Source of the DNA: Agilicoccus flavus
GTDB taxonomy: Bacteria; Actinomycetota; Actinomycetes; Actinomycetales; Dermatophilaceae
Length of the DNA stretch: 64,000 nt
Assembly (NCBI RefSeq): GCF_014857905.1
Contig: NZ_JACYXE010000002.1
Location: 372,001 to 436,000, forward strand
Reading direction: 5' to 3'
Position numbers and translations under genes: made by a program. This document shows positions 36,441 to 45,383 of this stretch, piece by piece (positions within the stretch are counted from its first letter, which is position 1; every line of letters starts with the position of its first letter). Under the pieces are notes generated by a model. The model made no database searches, had not been told where the DNA came from, and was given only the letters and a program-made list of their open reading frames with translations.

Positions 36441-37249
36441 TCAGCGGATGCGGGCGAGGAAGTCGAGGAGCGCCCGGTCGAACGCCTCCGGATCGTCGAC
36501 GTTCACCGCGTGCCCGACGCCCTCGAGGACGACCGCCTCGACCAGGGGGTGGTCGTCCGCGAGGGAGGTCGCGTGCTCGGTCGGCCAGTACTGGCTGCCC
36601 GAGCCCGCCACGAGCAGCATCGGTGCCGTCGTCCGGGTGATGACGTCGCGCCGTCGGCCGCGGCGTGATCGGCGAGCAGGGGGAGGGTGACCGGGTCGGC
36701 CGCGTCGCGCATCGCGGGCATCGCCCCCGTCTCCTCGACGAGCCGCATGAGCCCGGCGGTCGTCGTGCTCGGGTCGAGGCCTCGTCCGGTCGCCGGGATC
36801 CCCGCGGCGAAGAGGGTGCCGAGGTTCTTCCGGGTGAGTCCGTAGAAGCCGTGCTCCCAGCCGTCGCCGTTGAGCATCCGCGGCGTCTGGTCGACCGAGA
36901 CCATCCCCAGGCAGCGGTCGAACCCGAAGAGGTCGAGGTAGGCCCAGATCGAACTCGCGCCCATCGAACCGCCGACGAGCACGGCCGCGCTCAGGTCGAG
37001 GTGGTCGAGGAGTTCCGCGAGGTCCTTGCCGTGCCGGGACAGGCGCTGCCCGTGCGCCGGCGAGGCGGACTCGCCGTGGTTGCGCCGGTCGAACGCGACG
37101 ACGCGGTAGCCGGCGCCCAGCAGGGCCCGCTGCGTGACGTGCCAGGTCGTCGCCGGCGCGGTGAACCCGGCGACGAGGACGACCGGGGTCCCCGCGCCCT
37201 CGTCGGTGTAGGCGAGGTCGACGCCGTCGGTCGTGCGGAAGCGGGGCAT
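36441..37249 (-). pseudogene. Alpha/beta hydrolase with a one-base frameshift
   Basis: The frame from ATG 37249 (AGGAG upstream) encodes a typical hydrolase: GTPVVLVAGF, YRVVAFDRRNHGES, and the nucleophile elbow VLVGGSMGASS with Ser in GGSMG. After LADHAAADG (near 36655) the frame runs into Arg/Ser-rich nonsense to a stop at 36503. The expected C-terminus continues in the other frame: DVITRTTAPMLLVAG, GVGHAVNVDDPEAF with the catalytic His, then LLDFLARIR and TGA at 36441-36443. The total span is one base short of 270 codons. The lesion sits near 36650-36658 in a GGCGCG context, so it is either a true mutation or a sequencing error. Confidence 0.85.
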
Positions 37250-37293
37250 GAGCGGCTCCTTCGGGCGGGAGGGTCGGACGTGACGCGTCCGGA

Positions 37294-37339
37294 CACCGCG
37301 ACCGCCCCCGGGCCGGGTGGCGGCGGGGGCGGTGCGGTG
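37294..37339 (-). terminator. Hairpin after tpx
   Basis: CACCGC-g-ACCGCCCCC pairs with GGGGGCGGT-GCGGTG, a 15-bp stem with one bulge and a 15-nt loop. It lies 14 nt past the tpx stop on the reverse strand and before the hydrolase gene. Confidence 0.6.
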
Positions 37340-37353
37340 GGTCCGGTCGCGAC

Positions 37354-37851
37354 TCAGGCCAGGGCGGCCATGGCGGCGTCGTAGTCGGGCTCCTGGGCGA
37401 TCTCCGGGACGAGCTCGGTGTAGGTCACGCTCCCGTCGGCGTCGAGGACGACGACGCTGCGGGCGAGCAACCCGGCGAAGGGACCGTCGGTCATCCGCAC
37501 GCCGTAGTCGTCGCCGAACCCGCCGCGGAAGGAGCTCGCGGCGGTGACGTTCTCGATGCCCTCGGCGCCGCAGAAGCGCGCGAGCGCGAACGGGAGGTCG
37601 GCGGAGACGCACACGACGCTCGTGTCGTCCCGGCCCGCGGCGAGTTCGTTGAACCGGCGCACGCTCTGCGCGCACACGCCGGTGTCGACGCTCGGGAACA
37701 CGTTGAGGACGACGCGGCGGCCGCGGAGCGAGTCGCTCGTCACCTCGGACAGGTCGGCGCCCACGAGCGTGAACGCGGGGGCGGGCGAGCCGAGCTCGGG
37801 CAGCTCGCCGGAGGTCTGGACGGGGGTGCCCTTCAGGGCGGTGGTGGCCAT
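37354..37851 (-). CDS. tpx: Thiol peroxidase (atypical 2-Cys peroxiredoxin)
   Basis: Peroxide-reducing enzyme of 165 aa. Peroxidatic Cys60 is in [16 protein letters not shown], and the resolving Cys94 is in [12 protein letters not shown], the arrangement specific to Tpx. The N-terminal [20 protein letters not shown] is also family-typical. It lies 23 bp after the ATP-grasp gene on the same strand, so it may be the last gene of the esterase/ATP-grasp transcript or have its own promoter. A terminator hairpin follows. Confidence 0.94.
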   Translation of the reverse strand: MATTALKGTPVQTSGELPELGSPAPAFTLVGADLSEVTSDSLRGRRVVLNVFPSVDTGVCAQSVRRFNELAAGRDDTSVVCVSADLPFALARFCGAEGIENVTAASSFRGGFGDDYGVRMTDGPFAGLLARSVVVLDADGSVTYTELVPEIAQEPDYDAAMAALA

Positions 37852-37874
37852 GGGTGTCTGTCTAGCACGCGCGC

Positions 37875-39125
37875 TCAGGCGCCGGGGACGGGACGCTGGT
37901 CGTCGACCCAGGCCCCGAGCAGCCCGCGGAAGTGCGCGAGGAAACGCTCCTGCTCGTGCGGCGGGTACGTGGCCTGGACCGTCTCGCGCAGGATGCGGTC
38001 GAACTCGGGACCGCTCACCCACTCGTGCACGGCCTCCGGGAGGTGGCGCAGGTGCTCCTCGCACCACTCCCAGTAGCGCGCCGAGTCGAGCTGGGCGTCG
38101 GCGAGCTCGAGGTAGGCCGCGATCTTCGCGTCGTAGTCGAGGGCCGGGTCGTCGGCGATGTCGAAGTACCGGCGCGTCTGCAGGTCGACGCAGCCGCGCC
38201 GGCCGGTGACGACGCAGTACGTCGACCAGCGCACGAGCGCCGTCATCGCCCACGGGAAGTAGTAGTGCAGGCTCGTCACGGCGACGTCGGGGCACGCGTT
38301 CGCGTAGTCGATCGGGTACACCTCGTCGCCGGCGACGAGCATCTCCGCGGAGTTGAACTCCCACCCGAAGAACGCGTTGACGATGCGGCTGATCGCGCCG
38401 ACCTCGAACCCCGCCTTCTCCGACAGGAAGTCGTGGTTGACCTGGTAGCGCTCGTGCATGGGCTTCTCGGGGCGGAAGTCCATGACCATCGTCTCGGGGC
38501 CGATGCTCAGGGCTCGGGCGAAGACGTCGTAGTCGATCGTCGCCTGCAGGTGCATGAGCATCTCGCCGGACTCGTCGTAGGCGCGGTGCAGGTCGCTCCG
38601 GTCGTCCACCCGCGACACCCCGCGCCAACCGCCGCCGTCGAACGGCTTCATGTACAGCGGGTAGCCGAGATCGTCGGCGATCGCGTCGAGGTCGAAGTCG
38701 CGGTTGTACGTGCTGGAGGTGTACGCCCAGCGCACGTTGTCGACGGGGTTCTTGTAGGGCACGAGGATCGTCCGCGGCACCTTGAGCCCGAGGCGGAGCA
38801 TGGCGCAGTAGGCGCTGTGCTTCTCCATCGACTGGAACGTGAACGGGCTGTTGAGCAGGTACGTGTCGTCGGTGAGCGCGGCCTTCTTCAGCCACTCCCG
38901 GGGGTGGTAGTACCAGTGCGCGAGCCGGTCGATGACGAGGTCGGTGCGCACGGGGTCGGTGAGGTCGAACGGCTCGATCGTCAGCCGTTCGCTCGCGAGG
39001 GTATGCATCGTCCCGTCGGGCCCGCGCACGGGGCCCACGCGCCGCAGGAGGGCCTCGAAGGCCTGCGGCCAGTCGGTCTCGGCGCCGAGGAGCAGGCCGA
39101 TGAGGTGGGTGGTGCTCGCGTTCAC
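37875..39125 (-). CDS. ATP-grasp domain protein linked to esterases
   Basis: Protein of 416 aa starting at a GTG with a full AGGAGG site. The central part has ATP-grasp features: [10 protein letters not shown], then [23 protein letters not shown] (the ATP-binding Lys and Gly-rich loop), and later the metal-ligand-like [30 protein letters not shown]-grasp enzymes join a carboxylate, activated as acyl phosphate, to an amine, thiol or hydroxyl. The substrate is unknown. Two esterase-fold genes precede it on the same transcript (gap 40 bp), and I infer a shared small-molecule or peptide pathway. Confidence 0.72.
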   Translation of the reverse strand: MNASTTHLIGLLLGAETDWPQAFEALLRRVGPVRGPDGTMHTLASERLTIEPFDLTDPVRTDLVIDRLAHWYYHPREWLKKAALTDDTYLLNSPFTFQSMEKHSAYCAMLRLGLKVPRTILVPYKNPVDNVRWAYTSSTYNRDFDLDAIADDLGYPLYMKPFDGGGWRGVSRVDDRSDLHRAYDESGEMLMHLQATIDYDVFARALSIGPETMVMDFRPEKPMHERYQVNHDFLSEKAGFEVGAISRIVNAFFGWEFNSAEMLVAGDEVYPIDYANACPDVAVTSLHYYFPWAMTALVRWSTYCVVTGRRGCVDLQTRRYFDIADDPALDYDAKIAAYLELADAQLDSARYWEWCEEHLRHLPEAVHEWVSGPEFDRILRETVQATYPPHEQERFLAHFRGLLGAWVDDQRPVPGA

Positions 39126-39153
39126 GGGGGACCTCCTGGGCGGGACGGGGGCA

Positions 39154-39169
39154 CTGACCGTTCGGTCAG
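39154..39169 (-). promoter_or_regulatory. Palindrome between the esterase and ATP-grasp genes
   Basis: CTGACCG-TT-CGGTCAG is a perfect 7-bp inverted repeat with a 2-nt centre, overlapping the esterase stop codon and 28 bp before the ATP-grasp start. The form is common among TetR-family operators, but it could be an RNA stem inside the operon. Confidence 0.45.
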
Positions 39170-39912
39170 CAGAATCGGGGGAGGTGGTGGGCGATCTGGA
39201 CCCGCCACCAGTCCCAGTCGTGGGCGACGTCGGGCCCCCACACGTCGAGCTCGTGGGGGATGCCGGCCGCGGAGAGGAGGGCGTCCATCTCGTGGGCCGC
39301 GGGCAGCGAGCGGGTCGGGTGGGTCTCCCAGGCGCCCTGGCCGACGGTGAGGACGACGAAGACGCGCTCGCGCAGGCGCGCCGCGGCCTCGCCGTGCAGG
39401 TTCGGCACGTAGTCGGTGGGGTTGGTGAAGTAGGCGTCGTCGCCGCGGTCGCCCCAGCCGCCCCACGAACTCGGGTCGTAGTTGCCGGACTGGCAGATCG
39501 CCACGGGGAACAGGTCCGGGCGGGTCAGCGCGAACTGCAGGGCGTGATAGGCGCCGAGGCTGCACCCGGTGACGACGGCGTCGGTGGCGCCGGGGGAGTC
39601 CGCCCCCATCCAAGGCACGACGCCCTGGGTGATCCAGCGCTCGTACCCGCGGTGGCGGCGGGCCCGCTCCTCGGTGGAGACGCTCCGGTCCGAGAAGGTG
39701 ATGTCGTCGAAGGAGTCGACGCAGTAGAGCTTGACGCGCCCCGCGTCGATGAGCGGGGCGAGCGCGTCGACCATGCCGTTGTTCTCGTAGTCCCAGGCGC
39801 GGCCCTGCTCGCTCGGGAAGACGAGGACCGGTCGGCCCCAGTGGCCGTACCGGATGACGACGCCGCGCCGGCCGAGGTCGGGCGCGTCGATCTCGCGGTG
39901 GACGCGTTCCAT
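39166..39912 (-). CDS. Esterase-family alpha/beta hydrolase (PF00756-like)
   Basis: Protein of 248 aa beginning REIDAPDLGRRGVVIRYGHWG. The nucleophile elbow is VVTGCSLGAYHAL (Ser in GCSLG), and a late His lies in PDVAHDWDWWRVQI, consistent with the putative-esterase family that includes mycolyltransferases and S-formylglutathione hydrolase. No signal peptide is present, so it is cytoplasmic. GAGGAG precedes the ATG, which overlaps the stop of the upstream esterase by one base (TGATG). It is part of an esterase-esterase-ATP-grasp operon. Confidence 0.82.
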   Translation of the reverse strand: MERVHREIDAPDLGRRGVVIRYGHWGRPVLVFPSEQGRAWDYENNGMVDALAPLIDAGRVKLYCVDSFDDITFSDRSVSTEERARRHRGYERWITQGVVPWMGADSPGATDAVVTGCSLGAYHALQFALTRPDLFPVAICQSGNYDPSSWGGWGDRGDDAYFTNPTDYVPNLHGEAAARLRERVFVVLTVGQGAWETHPTRSLPAAHEMDALLSAAGIPHELDVWGPDVAHDWDWWRVQIAHHLPRFC

Positions 39913-41189
39913 CAGGGCTCCTCGGGCGAACCGGTGCTGTCGGGGGTTCCGTGGGTGTCGGGGGTGCCGGTCGCCTCTGCCGCGCCCGGCCCGCCCCACG
40001 CGCGGCGCAGGAGGTCGGGCAGGGCGGGGTCGAGCAGGTCGCGCCAGGCCGTGTAGCAGTGACCGTCGCGCACGGTCGCCGTGTCGACGTCCAGGCCGAG
40101 GCGGCGCAGGTGGGCGGCCATCGCCTCGTTGTTGCCGAGGTTCTCCTCCGCGGTGCCGCACACGAGCGCGACGGGCGGCGCCGCGGGCGGCCGGTCGGCG
40201 GCGGCGACCTCCGCCGTGAAGGACGTGATCGCGTCCCAGTGCGGGAACGACGACTCGCCGGGGTCGAGGGCGGGGGTGAAGTACGACCCCGAGGCGAGGA
40301 ACAGCCCGGCGAACGTCCCCGGCTGCGTCCACTCCGCGTGCAGCGCGGCGAGCGCCCCGAGGCTCGCGCCGAGCAGCACCGGGGCGCCCGGGGTCGGCCA
40401 GCGGCTCGTGAGCACGGCGGTCGCCGTCGCGAGCGTGCGCGCGTACTCGGGACGCGCCGAGTAGCGGGCGTCGCGGTCCGGGCCCGGCGAGAGGAGCGCG
40501 ACCCGCACGCGCGGGGCGCGCCCGGCCGCCGCGAGGGCGTCGAGGCAGTGCACGAGGCCGCCGAGGGCGTCCATCTCGGGGCCGTCGTGGGCCATGACCA
40601 TCGGGAGGGCGTCGGCCGGGCCGGTGTCGCGCGGGGAGACGACCCGCACGACGAGCTCGCCGTCGTGGGCGCCCGCCCCGTGCTCGAGGGTCCACGTCTC
40701 GACGTGGTGCTCGGCCGGGGGCGTCGCGGTCCAGACCGGCGGGGCGTACCCGGGCATCGGCAGCCACGAGTGGTCGCCGAACGCGCCGCCGACCCGCAGC
40801 GGGTTCGTCGGGTCGAGGCCGAGGTGGGTCGGGCCCGCCTCGGCGGCCGCGTCGGCCTCGCCGCCGGCGTGGCCCGCTTCGCGGATCTCCACGAGGTACT
40901 CGAGCCGGTCGAGGTCGGGGACGGGCTGCGCCAGCTCCCAGCCGCCGGGCACGGACGCGTACTCCCGCTCCAACGGCGTGCTCAGGTGGGCCCACAACCG
41001 CACCCCGGCGAGGGCGTGGTCCGGGTCGGGGAACGTGAGGACGAGCGCCCCGTCCTCGACCCGGGACGCCCGCAGCGTCGGTGCCTGCCCGGCGTCGGCC
41101 CGCTCGGCGGCCTCCGGTGCGACGGCGTCCCCGACGGAATCGTCGTCCGGCGTCGCGGGGGCGGCGGGCTCGTCGTCAGGGGCGGACAC
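39912..41189 (-). CDS. Enterochelin-esterase-like hydrolase with N-terminal Ig-like domain
   Basis: Protein of 425 aa read from GTG 41189; a longer frame to 41357 would run into the cobalamin riboswitch and is unlikely. After an acidic Ala/Asp-rich leader (about 40 residues), an early-set Ig-like region (ALVLTFPDPDHALAGVRLWA) precedes the hydrolase domain with VVSPRDTGPADALPMVMAHDGP and the elbow LLGASLGALAAL (Ser in GASLG), then His in RDGHCYTAWRDLL. This layout is that of Fes/IroD-type esterases, but no siderophore genes are nearby. It is the first gene of the operon. Confidence 0.8.
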   Translation of the reverse strand: MSAPDDEPAAPATPDDDSVGDAVAPEAAERADAGQAPTLRASRVEDGALVLTFPDPDHALAGVRLWAHLSTPLEREYASVPGGWELAQPVPDLDRLEYLVEIREAGHAGGEADAAAEAGPTHLGLDPTNPLRVGGAFGDHSWLPMPGYAPPVWTATPPAEHHVETWTLEHGAGAHDGELVVRVVSPRDTGPADALPMVMAHDGPEMDALGGLVHCLDALAAAGRAPRVRVALLSPGPDRDARYSARPEYARTLATATAVLTSRWPTPGAPVLLGASLGALAALHAEWTQPGTFAGLFLASGSYFTPALDPGESSFPHWDAITSFTAEVAAADRPPAAPPVALVCGTAEENLGNNEAMAAHLRRLGLDVDTATVRDGHCYTAWRDLLDPALPDLLRRAWGGPGAAEATGTPDTHGTPDSTGSPEEP

Positions 41190-41290
41190 CCCCGTGACGC
41201 TATCGGCTGGGCCGGTCCCGGTCCATGCCGGGCGCGGCCGCCGTGCCGGGCTCCCGGTCGTCCGCGGGTCTAGGCCGGGGCCGCCACCGT

Positions 41291-41400
41291 GCCATAGTCT
41301 GACCGTCCAGCCCGCGAGTCGAGGAACCCGGTGAACAGTCCGGGGCGGTCGCGCCACTGTGAGGCCCGCGAGGGCCGAGCCAGACCCTCGTCCCGCGGTC
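41291..41400 (+). ncRNA. Cobalamin riboswitch
   Basis: The conserved core is easy to read upstream of cbiM: GGAACCCGGTGAACAGTCCG, then GGGGCGGTCGCGCCACTGTG with the B12-box GCCACTG, and GAGCCAGACCCTCG closing the fold. Compare the family pattern GGTGAAA-x-TCCGG...GC-x-ACTGTGA...GCCAGGA. It ends about 45 nt before the cbiM start. Adenosylcobalamin binding should reduce expression of the cobalt importer. The exact ends of P1 are uncertain. Confidence 0.85.
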
Positions 41401-41443
41401 GTCCGTTCGATGGGGGCGCGTCCACCCCCGAGGGAGTTTCGCC

Positions 41444-42190
41444 GTGCACATCGCCGACGGGTACCTGCCCGCCACCCACGCCGCGCTCTGGTACGCGGCC
41501 TCCGCGCCGTTCGTCGTCCACGGCGCCCGCGCCGTGGTGCTGCAGGTGCGCGAGCACCCCGAGAACCGGCTGCTCCTCGCGGCGGCGGGGGCCTTCACGT
41601 TCGTCCTGTCCGCGATCAAGCTGCCCTCGTACACGGGCAGCTCGAGCCACCCGACGGGCACCGGGCTCGGGGCCGTGCTCTTCCGGCCACCCGTCATGGC
41701 GTTCCTGTCCACGGTCGTCCTCGTCTTCCAGGCCCTGCTGCTCGCGCACGGCGGCATCACGACGCTCGGCGCGAACGTCTTCGCCATGGGCGTCGTCGGC
41801 CCGTGGGTCGGCTTCGCCTGCTGGCGGGCGCTGCGTCGCGTCAGCGCCTCGCTCGCCCTCTTCACCGCGATGGCGCTGGCCGACCTGGCGACGTACTGCG
41901 TCACGTCGGTGCAGCTCGCCCTCGCCCACCCCGACGCGGCCGGCGGGTTCGCCGCGGCGCTCGCCAAGTTCCTCGGGATCTTCGCGCTGACCCAGGTGCC
42001 CCTCGCCCTCGCCGAGGGCCTGCTCGGGCTCCTGCTCTTCCGCGTCCTGTCCGACGTCGCGGCACCCGAGCTGCGGCGGCTCGGCGTCCTGCCGCACCGC
42101 GCGGGCGGCTCCACCGACGCCGGTTCCACCACCGACGCCGCCTTCACCACGGACACCGACTCCGCCGACCCCCGGGGGGCGGCCCGATGA
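41444..42190 (+). CDS. cbiM: ECF-type cobalt importer, substrate-specific subunit
   Basis: Membrane protein of 248 aa that captures Co2+. Its N-terminus [17 protein letters not shown] carries the conserved MHI metal-binding start (His2), which must be exposed for cobalt binding; the GTG at 41444 gives exactly this end, with AGGGAG upstream. Several helices follow ([29 protein letters not shown] with His). A Thr/Asp/Ala-rich tail ends the protein. It overlaps cbiN (ATGA) and lies behind a cobalamin riboswitch. Confidence 0.93.
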   Translation: MHIADGYLPATHAALWYAASAPFVVHGARAVVLQVREHPENRLLLAAAGAFTFVLSAIKLPSYTGSSSHPTGTGLGAVLFRPPVMAFLSTVVLVFQALLLAHGGITTLGANVFAMGVVGPWVGFACWRALRRVSASLALFTAMALADLATYCVTSVQLALAHPDAAGGFAAALAKFLGIFALTQVPLALAEGLLGLLLFRVLSDVAAPELRRLGVLPHRAGGSTDAGSTTDAAFTTDTDSADPRGAAR

Positions 42191-42594
42191 GGCGCCTCGT
42201 CGACGCCGCGCTGCTGGCGGGCGTGGTCGCCCTCGTCGTGCTGGGCCTCGTGCTCGGCTCACCGCGCTCGAGCGGCGGTGAGGGGGAGAAGTTCGGCGGC
42301 ACCGACGCGGCGATCACGCAGGAGCTCGACGCGTCCGGGTACGAGCCGTGGTTCGAGCCGATCTTCGCCCCGAGCTCGGGTGAGGTCGAGGCCGGGCTCT
42401 TCGCCGTGCAGGCCGGTCTCGGCGCCGGGGTCCTCGGCTATTGCCTCGGCGCCCTGCGCACGCGGGCGCGGTACCGCCGCGCCGCCGACGCGACCGCCAC
42501 CCCGAGCGCGCCCGCGGCCGGCGACCCGACCCGACCGGACTCCGCGACCGGTGACCGGGCCCGCCGGGACCTGCGGACCGGCGATCGCCCGTGA
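42187..42594 (+). CDS. cbiN: Cobalt importer accessory subunit
   Basis: Protein of 135 aa with two helices: one near the N-terminus ([19 protein letters not shown]) and one after the extracytoplasmic loop ([20 protein letters not shown]). The loop [30 protein letters not shown] is typical of CbiN, which interacts with CbiM and is needed for cobalt loading. The C-terminus has a longer Asp/Arg/Pro-rich tail than usual. Start and stop overlap its neighbours by 4 nt each. Confidence 0.9.
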   Translation: MRRLVDAALLAGVVALVVLGLVLGSPRSSGGEGEKFGGTDAAITQELDASGYEPWFEPIFAPSSGEVEAGLFAVQAGLGAGVLGYCLGALRTRARYRRAADATATPSAPAAGDPTRPDSATGDRARRDLRTGDRP

Positions 42595-43373
42595 GCGCGG
42601 GCTTCGCGCTCGACGACGCGGCCTGGGCGAGCCGATGGCGGCATCGCCGCGTCGCCGACAAGGCGGTCCTCTCGTTCGGCCTGCTCGCCTGCGCCGTGGC
42701 GTTGCCGCCGTGGCCCGGCGCGGCGGCGACCGGGGTCGCCGCGCTCGCCGTCCTCCTGCTCGGGGCGCGGGTGCGGGCCCGCACCCTGGCCCTGGCCCTG
42801 GCCGTGCCCGCCGCGTTCATCGCCACCGGCGCGGTGCCGCTGCTGTTGACGCTCACGTGGGAGTCGGGGCCCCACGTCGGGATCAGCCCGGAGACCGTCG
42901 GGGCGGCGGCGTCCGTCGTCGTGCGGGCTCTGGCCGCGACGACGGCCGTGTTCGTCCTCGCGTCGACGACGCCGATGGTCGACGTCCTCGCCGCGCTGCG
43001 CCGGGCCCGGGTGCCCGACGCGTGCGTCGAGGTCGCCGGGCTGACCTACCGGTTCGTCTTCCTCCTGCTCGAGTCGGCCGCCACGATCCGCGAGGCCCAG
43101 GCCGCGCGCCTCGGCTACACCGACCGGCGACGGGCCCTGCGCTCGTCCGCGCAGCTCGTGGGGGCCGTGCTGCTCCGCTCGTGGGACCGCGCCCGCCGCC
43201 TCGAGGAGGGACTGGCCGGTCGCGGCGACACGACGACGTTGCGCACCTTCGACCCGCCCGCGACCTCCTCCCCGCGCTTCGTCGCGGCCTCGCTCGGTCT
43301 CGTGGCGCTCGTCGTCGTCCTCGGCCTGGCCGGACCGGCCCTCGCCTCGGCGCTCGCGGGGGTGGCGTCGTGA
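42591..43373 (+). CDS. cbiQ: ECF transporter T component for cobalt
   Basis: Membrane scaffold protein of 260 aa that couples CbiM to the ATPase. About six hydrophobic segments are seen. The coupling helices carry the two Ala-Arg-Gly-type motifs of T components, here EAQAARLGYTDRR and RRLEEGLAGRGDT. GTG 42591 overlaps the cbiN stop, and the stop overlaps the cbiO GTG. Confidence 0.92.
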   Translation: MSAGFALDDAAWASRWRHRRVADKAVLSFGLLACAVALPPWPGAAATGVAALAVLLLGARVRARTLALALAVPAAFIATGAVPLLLTLTWESGPHVGISPETVGAAASVVVRALAATTAVFVLASTTPMVDVLAALRRARVPDACVEVAGLTYRFVFLLLESAATIREAQAARLGYTDRRRALRSSAQLVGAVLLRSWDRARRLEEGLAGRGDTTTLRTFDPPATSSPRFVAASLGLVALVVVLGLAGPALASALAGVAS

Positions 43374-44233
43374 GCCACCTGTCGCTGACCGGCGCCGGAC
43401 TGACCTTCGCCTACGACGACACCCCCGTGCTGCGCGGCGCCGACCTCACCGTCGCCGGAGGCACCCGCATCGCCCTGCTCGGCGCGAACGGGTCGGGCAA
43501 GACCACGCTCCTGCGGGTGCTGTCGGGCGCCCTGCGGCCCGACGCCGGCGAGGTGCGCGTCGGCGGCGACCTCATGCGCGGCGACCGCGCCGGGCGGCGC
43601 CGGCACCGCGAGCTCGTCCAGCTCGTCCTCCAGGACCCGGACGACCAGCTCTTCTCCGCCGACGTCCGCCGCGACGTGTCCTTCGGGCCCGTCAACCTCG
43701 GGCTGAGCGAGCGGGAGGTCGTCGCCCGCGTCGACGAGGCCCTGCACCTGCTCGGCATCGCCGACCTCGCCGACCGGCCCGTCCACCGCCTGTCGTACGG
43801 GCAACGCAAGCGGGTCGCCATCGCCGGGGCCGTCGCCATGCGGCCGTGCCTGCTCCTGCTCGACGAGCCGACGGCCGGGCTCGACCCGGTGGGCGTCGAG
43901 GAGATGCTTGCCGCCCTGGCCCGCCTCGAGGAGCACGAGACGACGGTCGTGCTCGCGACCCACGACGTCGACCTCGCCCTCGCGTGGGCGCACCAGGCGG
44001 CCGTCGTCGCGGGCGGCCTCGTCGTGCAGGGCGACCCGGTCGACGTCCTGCGCCGCGCCGACCTGCTCGCCGCCGCCCGCCTGCGCCGGCCGTGGGTGCT
44101 CGAGCTCGCCGACCGCCTCGGCCTCGACCCGGGCCCCGACGGACCCCCGCTGCGCGACCTGCCCGGCATCGCCGCCGCCCTGGGGGCGCGTCCGGTGCCG
44201 GCCCCCGCCACCCGGGCGCACCGGCGGCCGTGA
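43370..44233 (+). CDS. cbiO: Cobalt importer ATP-binding protein
   Basis: ATPase of 287 aa with Walker A GANGSGKTTLLR, Q-loop VLQDPDDQLFSADV, signature LSYGQRKRVAIAGAVAM, Walker B LLLLDEPTAGLDPVG and switch VVLATHDVDLA. The QDPDDQLF Q-loop is the form found in ECF-type CbiO/NikO. It starts at the GTG overlapping the cbiQ stop and completes the cbiMNQO operon. Confidence 0.93.
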   Translation: MSHLSLTGAGLTFAYDDTPVLRGADLTVAGGTRIALLGANGSGKTTLLRVLSGALRPDAGEVRVGGDLMRGDRAGRRRHRELVQLVLQDPDDQLFSADVRRDVSFGPVNLGLSEREVVARVDEALHLLGIADLADRPVHRLSYGQRKRVAIAGAVAMRPCLLLLDEPTAGLDPVGVEEMLAALARLEEHETTVVLATHDVDLALAWAHQAAVVAGGLVVQGDPVDVLRRADLLAAARLRRPWVLELADRLGLDPGPDGPPLRDLPGIAAALGARPVPAPATRAHRRP

Positions 44234-44235
44234 CG

Positions 44236-44264
44236 CGGGCGCCGCGCTACGTCTCAGGCGCCCG
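44236..44264. terminator. Hairpin at the cbiO/kinase convergent junction
   Basis: CGGGCGCC and GGCGCCCG form an 8-bp stem with a 13-nt loop, overlapping the last codons of the reverse-strand kinase gene. Confidence 0.4.
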
Positions 44265-45237
44265 GCTGCAACGCCTTGAGCAGGGTGATCCGGTCGGTGA
44301 CCAGCGACGTCGCGTCCGTGCCGCCGCCGTCGGCGAGGAGGTCGGCGGTATCGACGACGGTCCGCACGATCGCCCACGCGCGGGCGCGGTCCTCGTCGAG
44401 GCCCGCCGCCTCGCACACCCACCCGAGGCGGCACCGGGTGGTCCACGCGATCGTCGGCACGTCGTGGCCGGCCTCGTCCCACCGGTTGTGCAGCACGGGC
44501 CAGACCGCGAAGGCGGGGTCGGCGGCCAGCGGCTTGGGGTCGATGGCGACCCATTCGCCCTCGGCGCGGTCGTCGACCCCGGACAGGGCCCGCAGCACGT
44601 TGCCGTCGTGGAGGTCGGTGTGGACGAGCCGGGCGTCGATCGTGCCGGTGTCGCCCGCGAGATCGCGCGCGGCGGCGCGGGCCTGTTCGACGAACCGGCG
44701 GGGGAGACCGGGGGGCGGGGAGGCCAGCGGCCCGGCGAGCCACCCGTCCACGAGCGTCGACAGCCGGGTGAGCCGGGGGAGCGCGGGGCGGTCGAGCGTG
44801 CGCAGCAGCTCGCCGACGACCGTGCAGGCCCCCTCCTCGTCGAGCAGCGAGAGGTCGGCGTCCGCGTCGAGCCGCTCGAGCAGGAGGACGTGATGCGCGG
44901 GGTCGGCGGCGAGCAGGCGCACCGCCCCGGCCCCCGCCCAGGCCCGCAGGGCGAGATGTTCGTGCGCGGCCTCCGCGTGGGGCCACGTCACCTTGAGCGC
45001 GGCGGGCGTGCCGTCGCGGCGGCGCACGGGCACGACGAGCGCGCAGACGCCGTGCCGCGCGGGCCCGTCCAGGCGCAGCTCCCAGGCGTCGACGGCGTCG
45101 CGGACGAGGCCGGGCAGCGCGCGCAGCCAGTCGTCGCCGCTCATGCCCCGCCCGTGCGGCCCGGGTGGCGGCGCGGGGCGTCCCGCCAGGTCCCGGGCGA
45201 AGGCCGCCGGAACGAGTGCGTCGTCGATCGCCGCCAC
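44254..45237 (-). CDS. Aminoglycoside/hydroxyurea-type phosphotransferase family kinase
   Basis: Protein of 327 aa with a kinase-like fold of the APH(6)/hydroxyurea resistance group (PF04655). The nucleotide-binding Lys is in PAALKVTWPHAEAAHE, hinge residues are in HHVLLLERLDADADL, the catalytic Brenner-type motif is LVHTDLHDGNVL, and the metal-binding Asp is in WVAIDPKPLAADPAF. Many chromosomal members have no proven resistance role, so no resistance is claimed. GTG 45237 follows a GGGAGAAGGGGG site. Confidence 0.82.
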   Translation of the reverse strand: MAAIDDALVPAAFARDLAGRPAPPPGPHGRGMSGDDWLRALPGLVRDAVDAWELRLDGPARHGVCALVVPVRRRDGTPAALKVTWPHAEAAHEHLALRAWAGAGAVRLLAADPAHHVLLLERLDADADLSLLDEEGACTVVGELLRTLDRPALPRLTRLSTLVDGWLAGPLASPPPGLPRRFVEQARAAARDLAGDTGTIDARLVHTDLHDGNVLRALSGVDDRAEGEWVAIDPKPLAADPAFAVWPVLHNRWDEAGHDVPTIAWTTRCRLGWVCEAAGLDEDRARAWAIVRTVVDTADLLADGGGTDATSLVTDRITLLKALQPGA

Positions 45238-45365
45238 GTCGTCGTCCCCCTTCTCCCTCGCGTCACCGGCATTCCGCTACCCGACCTTCCGGCGGGGGCC
45301 ACGCCGCGCGAGCAGGAGCGTCAGGTCGGCGCCCCAGCGTAGACGGACCTGAGTCGACGCGATGT

Positions 45366-45382
45366 CACGTGTGAACTACGTG
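45366..45382 (+). promoter_or_regulatory. Operator-like inverted repeat at the vapBC start
   Basis: CACGT-N7-ACGTG ends one base before the vapB ATG, with TCAC-GT-GTGA nested at its left. No ribosome-binding site can be seen, so translation is probably leaderless, and VapB bound here would block the promoter. Confidence 0.55.
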
Positions 45383-45383
45383 T

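Noticed and set aside
42314-42875. Reverse-strand frames over cbiN/cbiQ
   Set aside because: They oppose a well-supported cbiMNQO operon with tight overlaps and show no family motifs.
44254-45237. Calling the kinase an antibiotic resistance gene
   Set aside because: Only the fold and family motifs are visible; many chromosomal members have no resistance activity.
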